Position numbers and translations under genes: made by a program. From the NCBI GenBank assembly GCA_022059125.1, contig JAEUWY010000012.1, positions 2,418,001 to 2,482,000 on the forward strand: a stretch of 64,000 nucleotides of DNA, written 5' to 3'. The stretch comes from Corynespora cassiicola. Taxonomy: Eukaryota > Ascomycota > Dothideomycetes > Pleosporales > Corynesporascaceae. Positions 1 through 10,452 of this stretch are shown here, in pieces (positions within the stretch are counted from its first letter, which is position 1; each line of letters begins with the position of its first letter). Under the pieces are notes generated by a model, which saw nothing but the letters and a program-made list of their open reading frames with translations, was not told the origin of the DNA and ran no database searches.

Positions 1-2936
1 TTTGTATGCTGTAGAAGTTAGTCCCGTGACAAAACTTCTCGCCTTGCTTAACAAGTCTTTAAAAATTGCCGAAATACCTTCGTTTGATGAGATGATGAAC
101 AGTCAGCCCGAAGCATTTCCGTACGATTACGAGTTTGAGAAAGTTAAAGACGACCCGGTGATTATTTTGCACTCATCTGGATCTACTGGTACGTTATCGA
201 CAAGGAGAAATTACGATTAATAAATAACGCTTCAAGGCATTCCTAAACCCATCACCATGACCCATGCCAGCTTTGCTGTCGTGGATCATGACCGTAATCG
301 GCCCACGGTGCCTGGTCGTAGAAACCGAGACTATTCCATTTTTGATTTCAAAGAAGGAGGGAGGTTCTATACAATCTTCCCCTACTTCCACGTAAGTCTC
401 AAATTCAAGAGGGCAACCACCAAGATTCCTTTGCTAAGCTTGCAAATCAGCTGGCTGGATTCATGTGCGTGGTCGGTAGGTCACATCGTTTCCTGTGGCG
501 TTTACAGTGAGCTAATTCGAGACAGTGAACCCGATCCTGACTGACACATCGAGCCCTGTGCTTGGACCTCCCTTGATGCCGCCAAGCGGTGTGCTGCTCA
601 AGGAAATCATGAAACACCAGTCACTAAGAGCCCTCTATTTGCCACCATCCATCGCAGAGCAACTCTTGTCTGAGCCCGGTGGTCTCGATTTCTTCCGTGG
701 CCTTGACTTCGTAGCCTACACAGGCGGCCCATTTTCTCCAGAGGCCGGCGCAAAGCTTTCTGCCGTGACTGAGCTATGTCCCTTCTACGGTTCCACCGAA
801 GCCTTCCACCCGCCCCAGATAGTGCCCGAATCTGCGGAAGACTGGTCTTGGATGGAGTGGAGCCCCTATGCCAAGCTGGAGATGCAGCCCTCGGCCGAGG
901 AAGAAGGCGCCTTTGAACTGGTCCTCTTCCCTGACTCGACTCCAGAGTCCATGTCTGCGCTCAGCCATAATCTTCCGGGAGTCACCGAATACCGCACCAA
1001 GGACTTGTTCAAGCAGCACCCACACAAGGCCGGCCTTTGGAAGTACTACGGCCGGAGAGACGACATCATCGTCCTTTCCAATGGCGCCAAATTCAACCCA
1101 GTACCCCTCGAGCTCGCCATCCAGAATCACGAAATGTTATCCGGCGCCTTGGTGGTTGGAATGGGACGCGTGCAGGCATCATTGCTTGTAGAAGCTAAGC
1201 CTCAGTTTAGTGATGGGCCCGTTATTGACGCGATATGGCCTGCAGTTGATCAGGCGAACAGACTTCTTCCTGCCCAAGGTCACATTATGAAGAATAGAAT
1301 CCTCGTGGCTAGTGAGCTGAAGCCCTTCGTTCGCGCTGGGAAGGGAACGGTCGTGCGAAGGCTGACCGAGCAGCGATATCAGACAGAGATTGACGCCCTG
1401 TACAGCAGGGTCAGTGATACGTCAGATAGGTCGTTGCCAATCCTCCAAGCGACTTCGACGCCCAGATTCAAGCTTGATTCTGTCACGACGTTTGTGGGCG
1501 AAACTGTCAAAGGAGTGATACCCGACATCAGCTCGTCGTCTGACGCGGACGATTTCTTTGCACACGGCCTGGACTCGGTGCGGATCAACCAGCTACTCAC
1601 CGATTTGCGCAAAGCGTTAAGGGATCAGGGAGTCCGAAATGATCTCGCGTGGATCGATACGCAGCTCATATTCCACAACTCAAATATCGGCAAGCTGGCT
1701 GCCGTGATATACGACTTTCTCATTACGGGCAAAGCCCCTGAGACTGAAAAGGACGACGTCAAGGTGTCTGTGATGAGGGATCTGCTCGAGAGATACAGCC
1801 AGGAACTGCCAAAGCTGCCCAAGGAAGTAGTGTCGAATTCCGGCCAAAAGGTTGTCCTGTTAATAGGATCGACGGGCTATCTCGGGCCACACATTGTTGC
1901 ATCGCTCCTGAAGAAGAACGACATAGGTACCATATACTGCCTCAACAGATCCCCAGACAGCGAACAACGCACACTATCTTCCCTGGACAAAATCACGGAC
2001 AGCCCCTCAACACCTTCCTCGAAGCTCCACTTCCTCACCGGATCCCTCACAGCACCCGACCTAGGCCTCGACCCGCCCACCAAACAAACCCTCACCTCCA
2101 CCCTCGACGCCATCATCTTCAACGCCTGGACCCCAAACTTCACCCTCCCCCTCCCCTCCTTCTCCCCCTTCCTCCACGGCCTCCGCACCACCATCGCCCT
2201 CGCCGCCCACGGCGCAAAACGCCCCCGCATAACCTTGACCTCGTCCCTCGCCGCCATCGGCAACTGGCCGCGCGAGAACCCCCGCCAGCCTCTCCTCCCC
2301 GAGCGCACCAGCCCGAACGCCCGCACCGCGCTCGACCACGGGTACGGCGAGTCCAAGTGGGTGGCCGAGCAGCTGCTGTGGCGCGCCAACGCTGCGTGCG
2401 GGGTCCCGGTGTGCGTCGTGCGGGCGGGGCAGATTGGGGGTGCGCAGCGGGATGGGGGGGTGGGGGATGCGTGGCCGGCGCCGGGGTGGTTGGAAGCGCT
2501 GGTAAGGGTTTCCAGGGAGGTGGAGTGTTTCCCGGAGAAGGTTTCGCCGGTGGATTGGGTGCCTGTGGATGTGTTTGCGGGGGGCATAGCGGAGGTGGCG
2601 TGCAAGGGGAGGGCGGAGAGCGGTGTCGAGGTGTTTAACATGGTGCATCCGGATCCGCGTCCGTTTGGGATGTTTGTGGAGACGCTGAGGGAGCGGTTTG
2701 GGATGCGGTTTGGGAGTGTTGGGCTTGCTGAGTGGCTTGAGAAGGTTGGTCCGGGTAGGCTGACGTTTTATGATTTTATGAAGTCATTGGGGGAGGGGAG
2801 GGAGGGGGATATGGAGTGTGAGACGGGTAAAGCTTCGGCTGTAATGCCGGGGGTTGCTCCCATTACACAGGACCTGCTAGTAGAGTGGTTGAAGGGGTGG
2901 AATTTGCCGGCCGTCGATGCTCAAGCCAAAGTATGA
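1..2936 (+). CDS. NRPS-like enzyme, adenylation-thiolation-reductase (5' truncated by window edge)
   Basis: The gene enters from the left edge, so the start is missing. Proposed exons are <1-188, 237-391, 451-475 and 526-2936; introns have GT...AG ends and the reading frame holds across them. The adenylation core signature SSGSTG spans the first splice junction, followed by the GGRFYTIFPYFH and FVAYTGGP..FYGSTE segments typical of fungal AMP-forming enzymes. A carrier domain carries GLDSVR near 1570-1585, the Ser being the expected phosphopantetheine site. The C-terminal part is a thioester-reductase-type Rossmann domain with GSTGYLG at about 1866-1886 and a Tyr-x3-Lys pair (YGESK) near 2342-2356. 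No condensation domain is seen. Enzymes of this A-T-R type activate a carboxylic acid, tether it and release it reductively as aldehyde or alcohol. The substrate cannot be told from the sequence. It may belong to a cluster lying left of the window. Confidence 0.9.
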
Positions 2937-4432
2937 GCAGTATAGTACATCATTCAGCCCATGGCAGACCATAGCCTAGGGTTATTGAAGAGATGGTATC
3001 GTGTGTGTACATACAAGGGACCAAAGGAAACAAGACATCACCCAAGTCAAGCCCACATACGCCCTACAACTCAAGTGCTACGCACTGCTGATATAAAGAT
3101 TCAAGCGCTGGTTCGGCCCGCGCCTAGACGCATGAATACAAAACCCGTAGAACGTGGGCAGACGCTGGAGGGTTCATATACGCACCCGTTCGGATGATAC
3201 CGCCGTCAAACCTTGTATAGCCTGGTGCAGGTGCAGGTCCGTAAGGTTCACGCGACAGATTGCGACATGCCGATGCGAGCGATGCGCGGGTATGGGTAGA
3301 TCCCGCTAATGCAGGAACATGTCGGAACGCTCTTGGAAAGGTTGCAGGGCCCTGTGTCGACGTCAAGGCCCGTCGATTAGATTCCTCGACCTCTCCTCCA
3401 AATGACCGAACCCGGGCTCCCCGATGGGTCCCTGGGGCGCGCAGTTGTTCGTGGGGCGGAGGCTTTAAGATGCCCAATCGGTCCGTATGGTGGAATTGTC
3501 GGAAAGTAGGGTCCGAGACCGCCGGCTGCCATACGGCCGACGCCTACTAGATGCTTTGTTCTAGGAAGGGGAAACGAGGTTGCATTGTCGGCTTCGGGGA
3601 TTGACGACGAGAGAGCAGGAAGAAAGACTGGCCTGCCGCCTCCACCTCAATTCTTTGCCTGTGTATCAGGCAGCCCCTCGTATTCCGTCGTACTACCCCC
3701 CCTGGGCGGAGACATGTCGACGTGACAATGCATCCCACGGTGCAAGCTGCTAGCTAGCTCGACGACGACCACCTCGTATCAAAAGCAACCAGCAACAGCA
3801 ACAACAACAACAATCGAACGCTCTCGCCCCGAGTCATGCAGAAAGCGCCATAGCGACAATCTTCATCTCGGGGCTAACTGTCAACAACGAGGAACAAGAG
3901 CGAGCAGAGACTGGCCGCCAAGCAGCGCCCCTCCTGTCTATGACGCACCCCGCCGACCTACCCACCCTCTCCATCAGCCTCCGCCTCTCCTGCTAACCAC
4001 ATCTCACAGACTGCAGAATCCATCCGCAAGATAAACAAGCCAGGGCCCGTTCGGCCCGCGCACATGGGCCTTTCCATTCGACAAGGTGCTTGCAACCTCC
4101 TCTTGGCGATCTGGGCAGGCTAACTCGAAGCCGCATACGAGCCCGCCATCCTTGCTCCCGTCACCGTCGACCTCTCCCACGTGCGGGAGATATGGATTGT
4201 ACGAGCATCCATGCCGCGAGTAGCTGCGGAAAGCTGGTAAGCTGATGGCCTTGCGCGCCCCATGCTGGCCGAGATAAGAAGGGGAGCCTGCGCGCCCCCA
4301 GGGCCCTCGGATGTGTGCGCTGCAGGGCCTCTTAACTTTTTTTTCCTTGTCCTCCTGCTGCCGATCTTCGAGTGCCATTGAGCTCGCAGAACAAGTCCAG
4401 GCCCATTCGATTGACCCCCAAGCCGTTCCACG
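2937..4432. other. Intergenic, no gene recognised
   Basis: About 1.5 kb between the NRPS-like gene and the glycerophosphodiesterase gene. Open frames here are short and of unnatural composition. A CAA/CAG-rich patch lies near 3790-3815, and the last 100 bp before 4433 are pyrimidine-rich, as expected for a fungal promoter and leader. Confidence 0.5.
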
Positions 4433-5677
4433 ATGCGCTCTTTCGTTGTTGACGCGCTCCTCTTGTCGGGTCTTGCCACGGCCGCCGTCGTGCCCAGGGA
4501 CCGCGGATACGGCCACGGACACCATGGCAGCAACAAGAAGCTCAATGTCCAGGTCGGAGATCGCCCGTACTACCTGGTCGACGACATGGACGAGGGCCCT
4601 CTGAAGGAGAAGCTCCAGAGCTGCTCCGAGGGCCCCTTCAAGCCCTCCGACTTCGTCTTTGCCCACCGCGGCGCATCGCTGCAGTACCCCGAGCACACGG
4701 TCGAGGCCTACAAGGCGGCCCGACGACAGGGCGCCGGTGTCATCGAGTGCGACGTTGCCTTCACCCAGGACAAGCAGCTCGTGTGCCGCCACGCCCAGTG
4801 CGACTTGCACACGACGACCGACATCCTGGCTCACCCGGAGCTGGCGGCCAAGTGCACCACTCCCTTCACCCCCGCGAGCAACGGCACCGCCGCGTCGGTC
4901 AAGTGCTGCACCTCCGACATCACCGAGGTCGAGTTCAAGTCGCTGTGTGGCAAGATGGACGGCTTCAACCCCAACGGCACCACCGTCGAGGAGTACATGG
5001 ACGGCACGCCCTACTTCCGCACCGACCTGTACGCCACCTGCGGCACCCTCCTGTCCCACGCCGAGTACATTGATTTGGTCGACGGCTGGGACCTCAAGTT
5101 CACTCCCGAACTCAAGACGCCCGAGGTCGAGATGCCGTTCGACGGCTACACGCAGGCGCAGTACGCCCAGGACCTCATCGACCAGTACAAGGCCGCAGGC
5201 ATCCACCCGAGCCGCGTGTGGCCGCAGTCCTTCCTGCCCGACGATGTCCTGTACTGGATCGACAACGAGCCCAAGTTTGGCAAGCAGGCCGTGTTCCTCG
5301 ACTCGCGCGTCGACACCCCCGAGGGCTATGCCAATGCCACGGCCAGCATCCCCGCCCTCGCCGAGCGCGGCCTCAACATCCTGGCTCCCGCCATGTTCGC
5401 CCTCACCAAGGTCGACGCCGAGGGCAAGATTGTGCCGTCCGAGTACGCCATCGCGGCGAAGCAGGCCGGTATCGAGATTGTGGCCTGGAGCTTCGAGCGC
5501 TCCGGCTGGCTCAATGAGGGAGGTGACTACTATTACGATTACATTTCCGACGTCATCAACAACGATGGCGACATGTACACTGTGCTCGACGTGCTGGCCC
5601 AGCAGGTTGGCATCAAGGCCATGTTCTCCGACTGGCCTGCCACCGTCACGTATTACGCAAACTGCTTCGGCTTGTAG
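4433..5677 (+). CDS. Secreted glycerophosphodiester phosphodiesterase (GDPD family)
   Basis: This single-exon gene of 414 residues starts with a signal peptide (hydrophobic residues about 5-19, followed by a Pro-Arg site). The GDPD core is clear: FAHRGAS with the PEHT segment about 10 residues on, then VIECDV, and RHAQCDL, which supply the His, Glu/Asp and second His used for metal binding and catalysis. Family enzymes hydrolyse glycerophosphodiesters such as glycerophosphocholine to glycerol-3-phosphate and the alcohol. A secreted form would scavenge phosphate or choline outside the cell. The N-terminal His/Gly-rich stretch (about 25-35) is not part of the fold. Several Cys suggest disulfides, consistent with secretion. 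The third codon positions are strongly GC-rich, so long open frames exist on other strands here and should be ignored. Confidence 0.93.
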   Translation: MRSFVVDALLLSGLATAAVVPRDRGYGHGHHGSNKKLNVQVGDRPYYLVDDMDEGPLKEKLQSCSEGPFKPSDFVFAHRGASLQYPEHTVEAYKAARRQGAGVIECDVAFTQDKQLVCRHAQCDLHTTTDILAHPELAAKCTTPFTPASNGTAASVKCCTSDITEVEFKSLCGKMDGFNPNGTTVEEYMDGTPYFRTDLYATCGTLLSHAEYIDLVDGWDLKFTPELKTPEVEMPFDGYTQAQYAQDLIDQYKAAGIHPSRVWPQSFLPDDVLYWIDNEPKFGKQAVFLDSRVDTPEGYANATASIPALAERGLNILAPAMFALTKVDAEGKIVPSEYAIAAKQAGIEIVAWSFERSGWLNEGGDYYYDYISDVINNDGDMYTVLDVLAQQVGIKAMFSDWPATVTYYANCFGL

Positions 5678-5871
5678 CTGTAAACGAGAGAAATGTGTTA
5701 TTTTTATGACGACTGAGGACTAGAATCAGGAAAAAGAAGCTAGAGTAGGACGCCACCCATGTATATACATAGTCCCCGTATTGATACTCGAAATAAATGA
5801 TAATGTCTACCCGAGAATATCTCATCTTTTGCTTTTTTTCAAACATGCCTGTTCGTACGAGACTACCATGG

Positions 5872-6438
5872 CTATCCCAAGTGCGCCGCGACCTCCATCT
5901 CAATCCGCATATTCTCGTCGTACAGGCCCGCAACATGCACCACCGTCAGCAGCGGCTCGTGCTCGGTGCACCACTTCCTCAGGTTCCGCACCACCTCGGC
6001 CCCCACGTCGAGGATGGTCGATCCCGTGGTCCCCGCGCACGTGTACACGCGCACGCTGTAGACCTGCGGCCAACCCTTGCTGCCCGCGTGCTCGAGGGCG
6101 TGCTGCACGTTGGAGAAGGCTTGGTCGACTTCGGCGGCGAGGTCGGGGTGGATGGCGTGCGTGGTGCGGTCCCAGCCGCCTGTTTGGGCGTGTTAGCTTT
6201 ATGATGATGATGATGATGATGCAAGGCAGCTCTTATTCTAGTAAAGGGATTGCAATTGGAGATGAAAAAGAAAGCAATAGAATGGGCTTCTGTGCAGAGA
6301 AAAAGCACGCTTCCGTTCACACGTACCTTGTCCTGAGATCTCGACGCGGTTGTCGATGCGGACGGATTGGCAGTAGTGCGTTTCCTTGTTGGCGTGCTCG
6401 CCGAAGCCGGGGTAGTTGAAGTACTTGAGGTGAGACAT
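5872..6438 (-). CDS. RidA/YjgF/UK114-family protein (reactive imine deaminase-like)
   Basis: Two exons, 6438-6327 and 6179-5872, encode 139 residues. Splicing joins ISGQ to GGWDRTT, restoring the conserved ISGQGGWD segment of the fungal YjgF-like subgroup. The C-terminus has MRIEMEVAAH, whose Arg matches the residue that binds the substrate carboxylate in active RidA proteins. The family forms trimers and hydrolyses enamine/imine products of PLP enzymes; many fungal members are uncharacterised, so the precise substrate is inferred only. The intron carries a perfect ATG/GAT trinucleotide microsatellite at 6201-6221. The gene is convergent with the upstream glycerophosphodiesterase gene, with 194 bp between the stop codons. 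Confidence 0.88.
6201..6221. repeat. (ATG)7 microsatellite inside the RidA intron
   Basis: Seven perfect tandem copies of a trinucleotide. It lies wholly within the intron of the RidA-like gene, so length change would not alter the protein. Confidence 0.95.
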
Positions 6439-7819
6439 GGTTTGCGGTTTATCGCGGGCTGGTTACCAAGGCGTAGGAGGAGAATTGAGGTGTGGAGTTC
6501 CTATTTGGGAGCGTGTCACGTGCCAAGGCTGAGTTCGTTCTTGATTGGCCAAAAATCAGAGAGGTGATTGTCTGCGAGCAAGTTGAGGTGGATGCGAGTT
6601 TCTTCCACCTCCTCCTGCTGTGCTATTTATCTATCCTCTGCTCTTCACGCCTGAAGACGCTCCTACGCATCCTATGCATCTGTTACGCGCGCACCAGAGT
6701 GGAATGTGTAAAGGCCAAGCACAGATTGGTAATGCGATCTTCCTACCCCAACCCCTTCTGGCAATCCTTGGGGCGGAGATGCGGAATGGCGCGACGCTTG
6801 GCGGGCGGAGAGGAACGAGGCGGAAATATCTGTTTTTCCGACGCCTGGGATAGAGTTATTCCGCTCTTAGGTTCGGTTTTAAGACCCTTCAAGGTGTTGG
6901 TGCGCCTGTTGGGTGTGTAAGTGGTTCGGTAGTTGGCATTCGCCGGTTGCCACCCCCCTCAGTTGCCAGAGGCAGCGCTCGGCCAATGCCAATGCTCTGC
7001 CTGCATCAAATACACTACACGATGAATTAAGCAGGTCATCACAAGATCTGAAGTTCATCAAGGTGAGGGGTCATGCGATCCGGTACTTAGGTCAGATCCG
7101 ATCGTGAAAGAGCAGCGTATGTGCGGGAGAACGCATATCTTGGCAGATGCGGAGATCCGAAAGAGACGCCCACCTATCTTGACTGCCCACGTGTCGGCGC
7201 CGCCCAACAAGCTTTCATTTTCTCGAAACAGACCAAATATGACCTCACTTTTTCATGGAGGTGTTGTGGCACAAACAATGTGTGCTCGATAACTACCGTA
7301 CTTTGTGGAGGGGTATGGGGCATCGGCAGTGGGATAGTGTCTGTCTCTCGCTATTAGGCAGAATCACATCCCCATTCCCTGACATAGCATTGAATGGCTT
7401 CATTACTGGTCCAGTCATGCAAATTGGGTCGATACGACTCAATAACACGATAGTGGCTGTCAGTCCGGACTTTTTACTTGATTCCAACCAGTCCGGATAT
7501 TGCAAGCTGTATCACATGTTAGATCGATCTATGACAGTTTCAAGAAAAAATTAGGTTCGGAATAAAGGCACGTTCCGAAAAAGCATTCGCCAGCAAAATC
7601 AGTCATGCGAGGAGGAAAAAACAACTGAGTGACCGTGCTCCATGAGCTGTGCCTCAACCATGCCCCATGTCGCATGGATTCATGTTTCGGTTCCTCAACA
7701 CCTCTCCGAGACGTTAGAAACTTCTTTCCGGACGAAATAGCCCTGTGAAGCCTTTGACTAGCTCTTTGCTCTTCATCTCCAGCCATCAGAAACAAAAGCA
7801 ACCAACACCCACTTCCAAG
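6439..7819. other. Intergenic, shared 5' region of two divergent genes
   Basis: About 1.4 kb separating the divergent RidA-like and DUF7730-type genes. No coding region was recognised; open frames are short and unrelated to known families. Confidence 0.5.
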
Positions 7820-8591
7820 ATGGCACAAGCGTCACTTTTCTTGGCCATGCTTCCCCTCGAACTACGTCGTTTGGTCTACAAGGAGGTCCTGGGTGGAAAG
7901 GCCATACATTTGCAAGTTCCAGATCCAAAGAAGGGGCTGAAGGGGGCGCAGTGCAAGGATCCATCCTGCAGCCACGGCAATCTCCACAGCGTAGTCGAAA
8001 GTCCCATGGAATTGACTCCATCCTTGCTTCAAACTTGCAAGCAGATGCAAGTAAACCATTACGCCTATCGATGTTGTGTCAGGAGACTAACGGAAGGGGA
8101 ACAGAAACCACGAAGCAAGCGAATTCCTGTACGCCTCCAACCGGTTCTCGATAACCTCACGGTCCCAGCGCTTCTGGGCTCTCGACTTCCTCTCACGTTC
8201 CATCCCAACACACCACATACAAAGCATACGCGAACTACGGCTATGCTGGGGCATATGGCCTTCCATGTGCGTGGGGAACGCGGCTAATAACCACTGGCTA
8301 TCTTCTTGGTCCATACTGCAGGCCATGTCCGGCTTGCACAGATTGCGCATCGACTTTATACAATGGGAATTCGCCCTCCATCGGGACTTGTGGCTCAAGC
8401 ATCAAGAAGAGATGTTCAAGCCTCTTCGCAATGTCACGGTTCCGCACATCTTCATAGTTGTGCTGCCTCACGATGATTGTTCTGCAAAATTGGATGTTGG
8501 ATCGTCAAACTGTCAATTCATTTTACCTAGGGACCTAAAACTCATAGAGGACACTTGGATGGTGTCAGCCTCCATATCAACTCTAGACTAG
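7820..8591 (+). CDS. DUF7730-type (F-box-like N-terminus) hypothetical protein
   Basis: Two proposed exons, 7820-8050 and 8097-8591 (241 residues). The N-terminus LPLELRRLVYKEVLGG followed by LLQTCKQMQ and, after splicing, EASEFLYASNRF is the hallmark order of a very large fungal family of unknown function (DUF7730 and related F-box-like proteins): a short helix resembling an F-box, then an 'LL.TC+QI..EA...LY..N.F' block. The rest is predicted helical with a conserved-looking 'LRHLRI'-like strand (GLHRLRIDF). The 46-nt intron has donor GTAAAC, branch CTAAC and a near acceptor; a downstream AG would break the frame. An upstream in-frame ATG at 7745 adds 25 residues rich in Ser/Gln and is less likely. 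The last 9 bases overlap the convergent ankyrin-like gene. Confidence 0.75.
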
Positions 8592-9710
8592 CACCGCGTA
8601 CGAATGATATTTCTCTTCGTTTGTCAATTGATACCGGTGGGCATCAATGAACGCGGTGAACGGATTTACACCCTGTTGCATCAGCCAGTTGGCCACCGGT
8701 ATGCCGCCACGCTTCCAGTACATGGCAGCATAGATTAGGGGAGTGCGTGCCAGGTAGCCAGTCTGACTGGGATCTACTCGCGCCTCTTCGATCAAGAATT
8801 TCAGAATCTCGGCACGATTTCTGGCCTTTTCGATCTGCTCCGGAGACTGGGGGTCGGCAGTATACAGCGGATTATGGTATTGAGTATCATACACCACCTG
8901 GTTCTCACGATACTCTTCACCAAGCCTGAGGGTTTCATCCATGTACGTCAACATCTTGGCAACCTCCACTTCCATGGATCCACGGGGGACGAATGTTGTG
9001 GTGTTTCTTCCATCTTGCGTCGTCTCGGGGTTCGTGCAATAAGGTGCGCCGTCGTCATTCCGGTTGTTGTAATCTGCCAAAGGATTTGTGCCGTAAAATG
9101 AGGCCATTTTTACAGCTGCGCATAGAACCCGCGGCCCAACCTTGAAGCCACGCGAATAGAGGAGCTTGACTGTCCTCAGGCTTCCAACAGTGACGGCTAT
9201 CTCCATGAGCGTGGACGGGACTTCTTCGGCCTCGAATTCGGTCTCGTCGAGCTTGAGCAAGGCCCCGTTGTTTGCCATCCACTCCGCGACACCGTCGTGT
9301 TCCAAGACCTGATATATCGCCGTTTTGCGGCAGTCAGGAGTTCCGAGGGATCCAAAACAATTGTTCGTGTTTAATGTGTCAAGGTCCCAGCCGCGCGAAA
9401 TCACAAATTCCAGCATCGCAATTGAAGGGTTCCGGACGACAGCCCATACCTCAATTTTAGACGCAGGGACGTTGTAAATGTCAAGGATGAAGCGGGCCAA
9501 GGGAATGCGGTCATGGGAAACAGCAATTTGGAGAGCTTTGTGGAGGAAATTTTCGAACACATGGGAGAAAAATACCGGGTACCCAGTCTTCGAGCTTTCA
9601 ATTGCCTCTTTCAGGCCGTCAATTGAGTTTTCATTGACTGCATTGGTGACCTGATCTAAGCATCGCCGCATATGCTTCTGATAGTCTAGAAATTGGGGAG
9701 GACCTTCCAT
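8583..9710 (-). CDS. Ankyrin-repeat-like protein
   Basis: A single-exon gene of 375 residues. Ankyrin-type helices are visible: LHKALQIAVSHDRIPLARFILD (split over residues about 55-76), TLMEIAVTVGSLRTVKLLYSRG (about 165-186) and RTPLIYAAMYWKRGGIPVANWLMQQG (near the C-terminus). Repeats are irregular, and those in between are degenerate, so it is probably one of the many fungal ankyrin proteins with no known partner. No catalytic domain or signal peptide is seen. It lies tail-to-tail with the DUF7730-type gene and the coding regions overlap by 9 bp. Confidence 0.8.
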   Translation of the reverse strand: MEGPPQFLDYQKHMRRCLDQVTNAVNENSIDGLKEAIESSKTGYPVFFSHVFENFLHKALQIAVSHDRIPLARFILDIYNVPASKIEVWAVVRNPSIAMLEFVISRGWDLDTLNTNNCFGSLGTPDCRKTAIYQVLEHDGVAEWMANNGALLKLDETEFEAEEVPSTLMEIAVTVGSLRTVKLLYSRGFKVGPRVLCAAVKMASFYGTNPLADYNNRNDDGAPYCTNPETTQDGRNTTTFVPRGSMEVEVAKMLTYMDETLRLGEEYRENQVVYDTQYHNPLYTADPQSPEQIEKARNRAEILKFLIEEARVDPSQTGYLARTPLIYAAMYWKRGGIPVANWLMQQGVNPFTAFIDAHRYQLTNEEKYHSYAVLV

Positions 9711-10452
9711 TTTGACTTGCGTAGCGAAGGAGACTGTGGGGTTGTTGGTATGCTAGTGAGGCTCGCTAGGTGTTTATACTTTGAAAACTTCCTGATTAAG
9801 TTATTATATACTTTATGGGAGCTTTTTATAAATCATCGTGACTTTTTTTCACAGTGAACAATGCTGCAGCATGTGTGTTTACAAACACTTCCTACACCCA
9901 CGAGTGAAAACCTCTATTGGACGTGTCCAAGATAGTCCGCAATGCCTATATCGAATTCGATGGCCATGCACTATGGATCATATACAACATTGTGAGCACA
10001 TTGGATCCAGAAGTATGTAGATGAACCTACCAATGGGAGCCCCTTCCGGTGCACAATGACCTACAGTCATCTGGATGTTACTGAGCATTTTTGCCACTTG
10101 AACCATACCATCATACTCTGGAATCTTGTTTGAAGGTCTTCAGCTATCTGGAGGCAAGTTCATAACGAAGAACGGGTAGTCTCGTTTATTCTGCCTACAA
10201 ATTTCAGGCATCGGTGTTTTACCCATGATAAGCACACTCACGAAGAAATTAAGTCCAGCTGAAGATTATGAGACACACCGAGAGTCACAGTAAAAACACG
10301 CAATAAACTCATGACTAAAACTTGCATGGCTTATTCAAGCTACTGGCCTCGGGCCCAAGATCACACCCCAATGCCAACCCCCCCTCTCCTTTCTCCCCAA
10401 CATCATCCCCTACTTCCCCCATTTCCCTCAATCCTACTTCCCCAAGACCTCT
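9711..10452. other. Intergenic, no gene recognised
   Basis: About 740 bp, 5' of the ankyrin-like gene and 3' of the PAM2-motif gene. The part from 9770 to 10310 is AT-rich; 10370-10480 is a C/T-rich strand. Nothing codes convincingly. Confidence 0.5.

Noticed and set aside
4004..5206. 400-codon open frame on the minus strand over the glycerophosphodiesterase gene
   Set aside because: It is antisense to a clear GDPD gene with strong GC bias at third positions, which opens other frames; the translation has no family features.
4659..5723. 354-codon plus-strand frame shifted against the GDPD gene
   Set aside because: Ser/Thr/Pro/Arg-only composition typical of a shadow frame.
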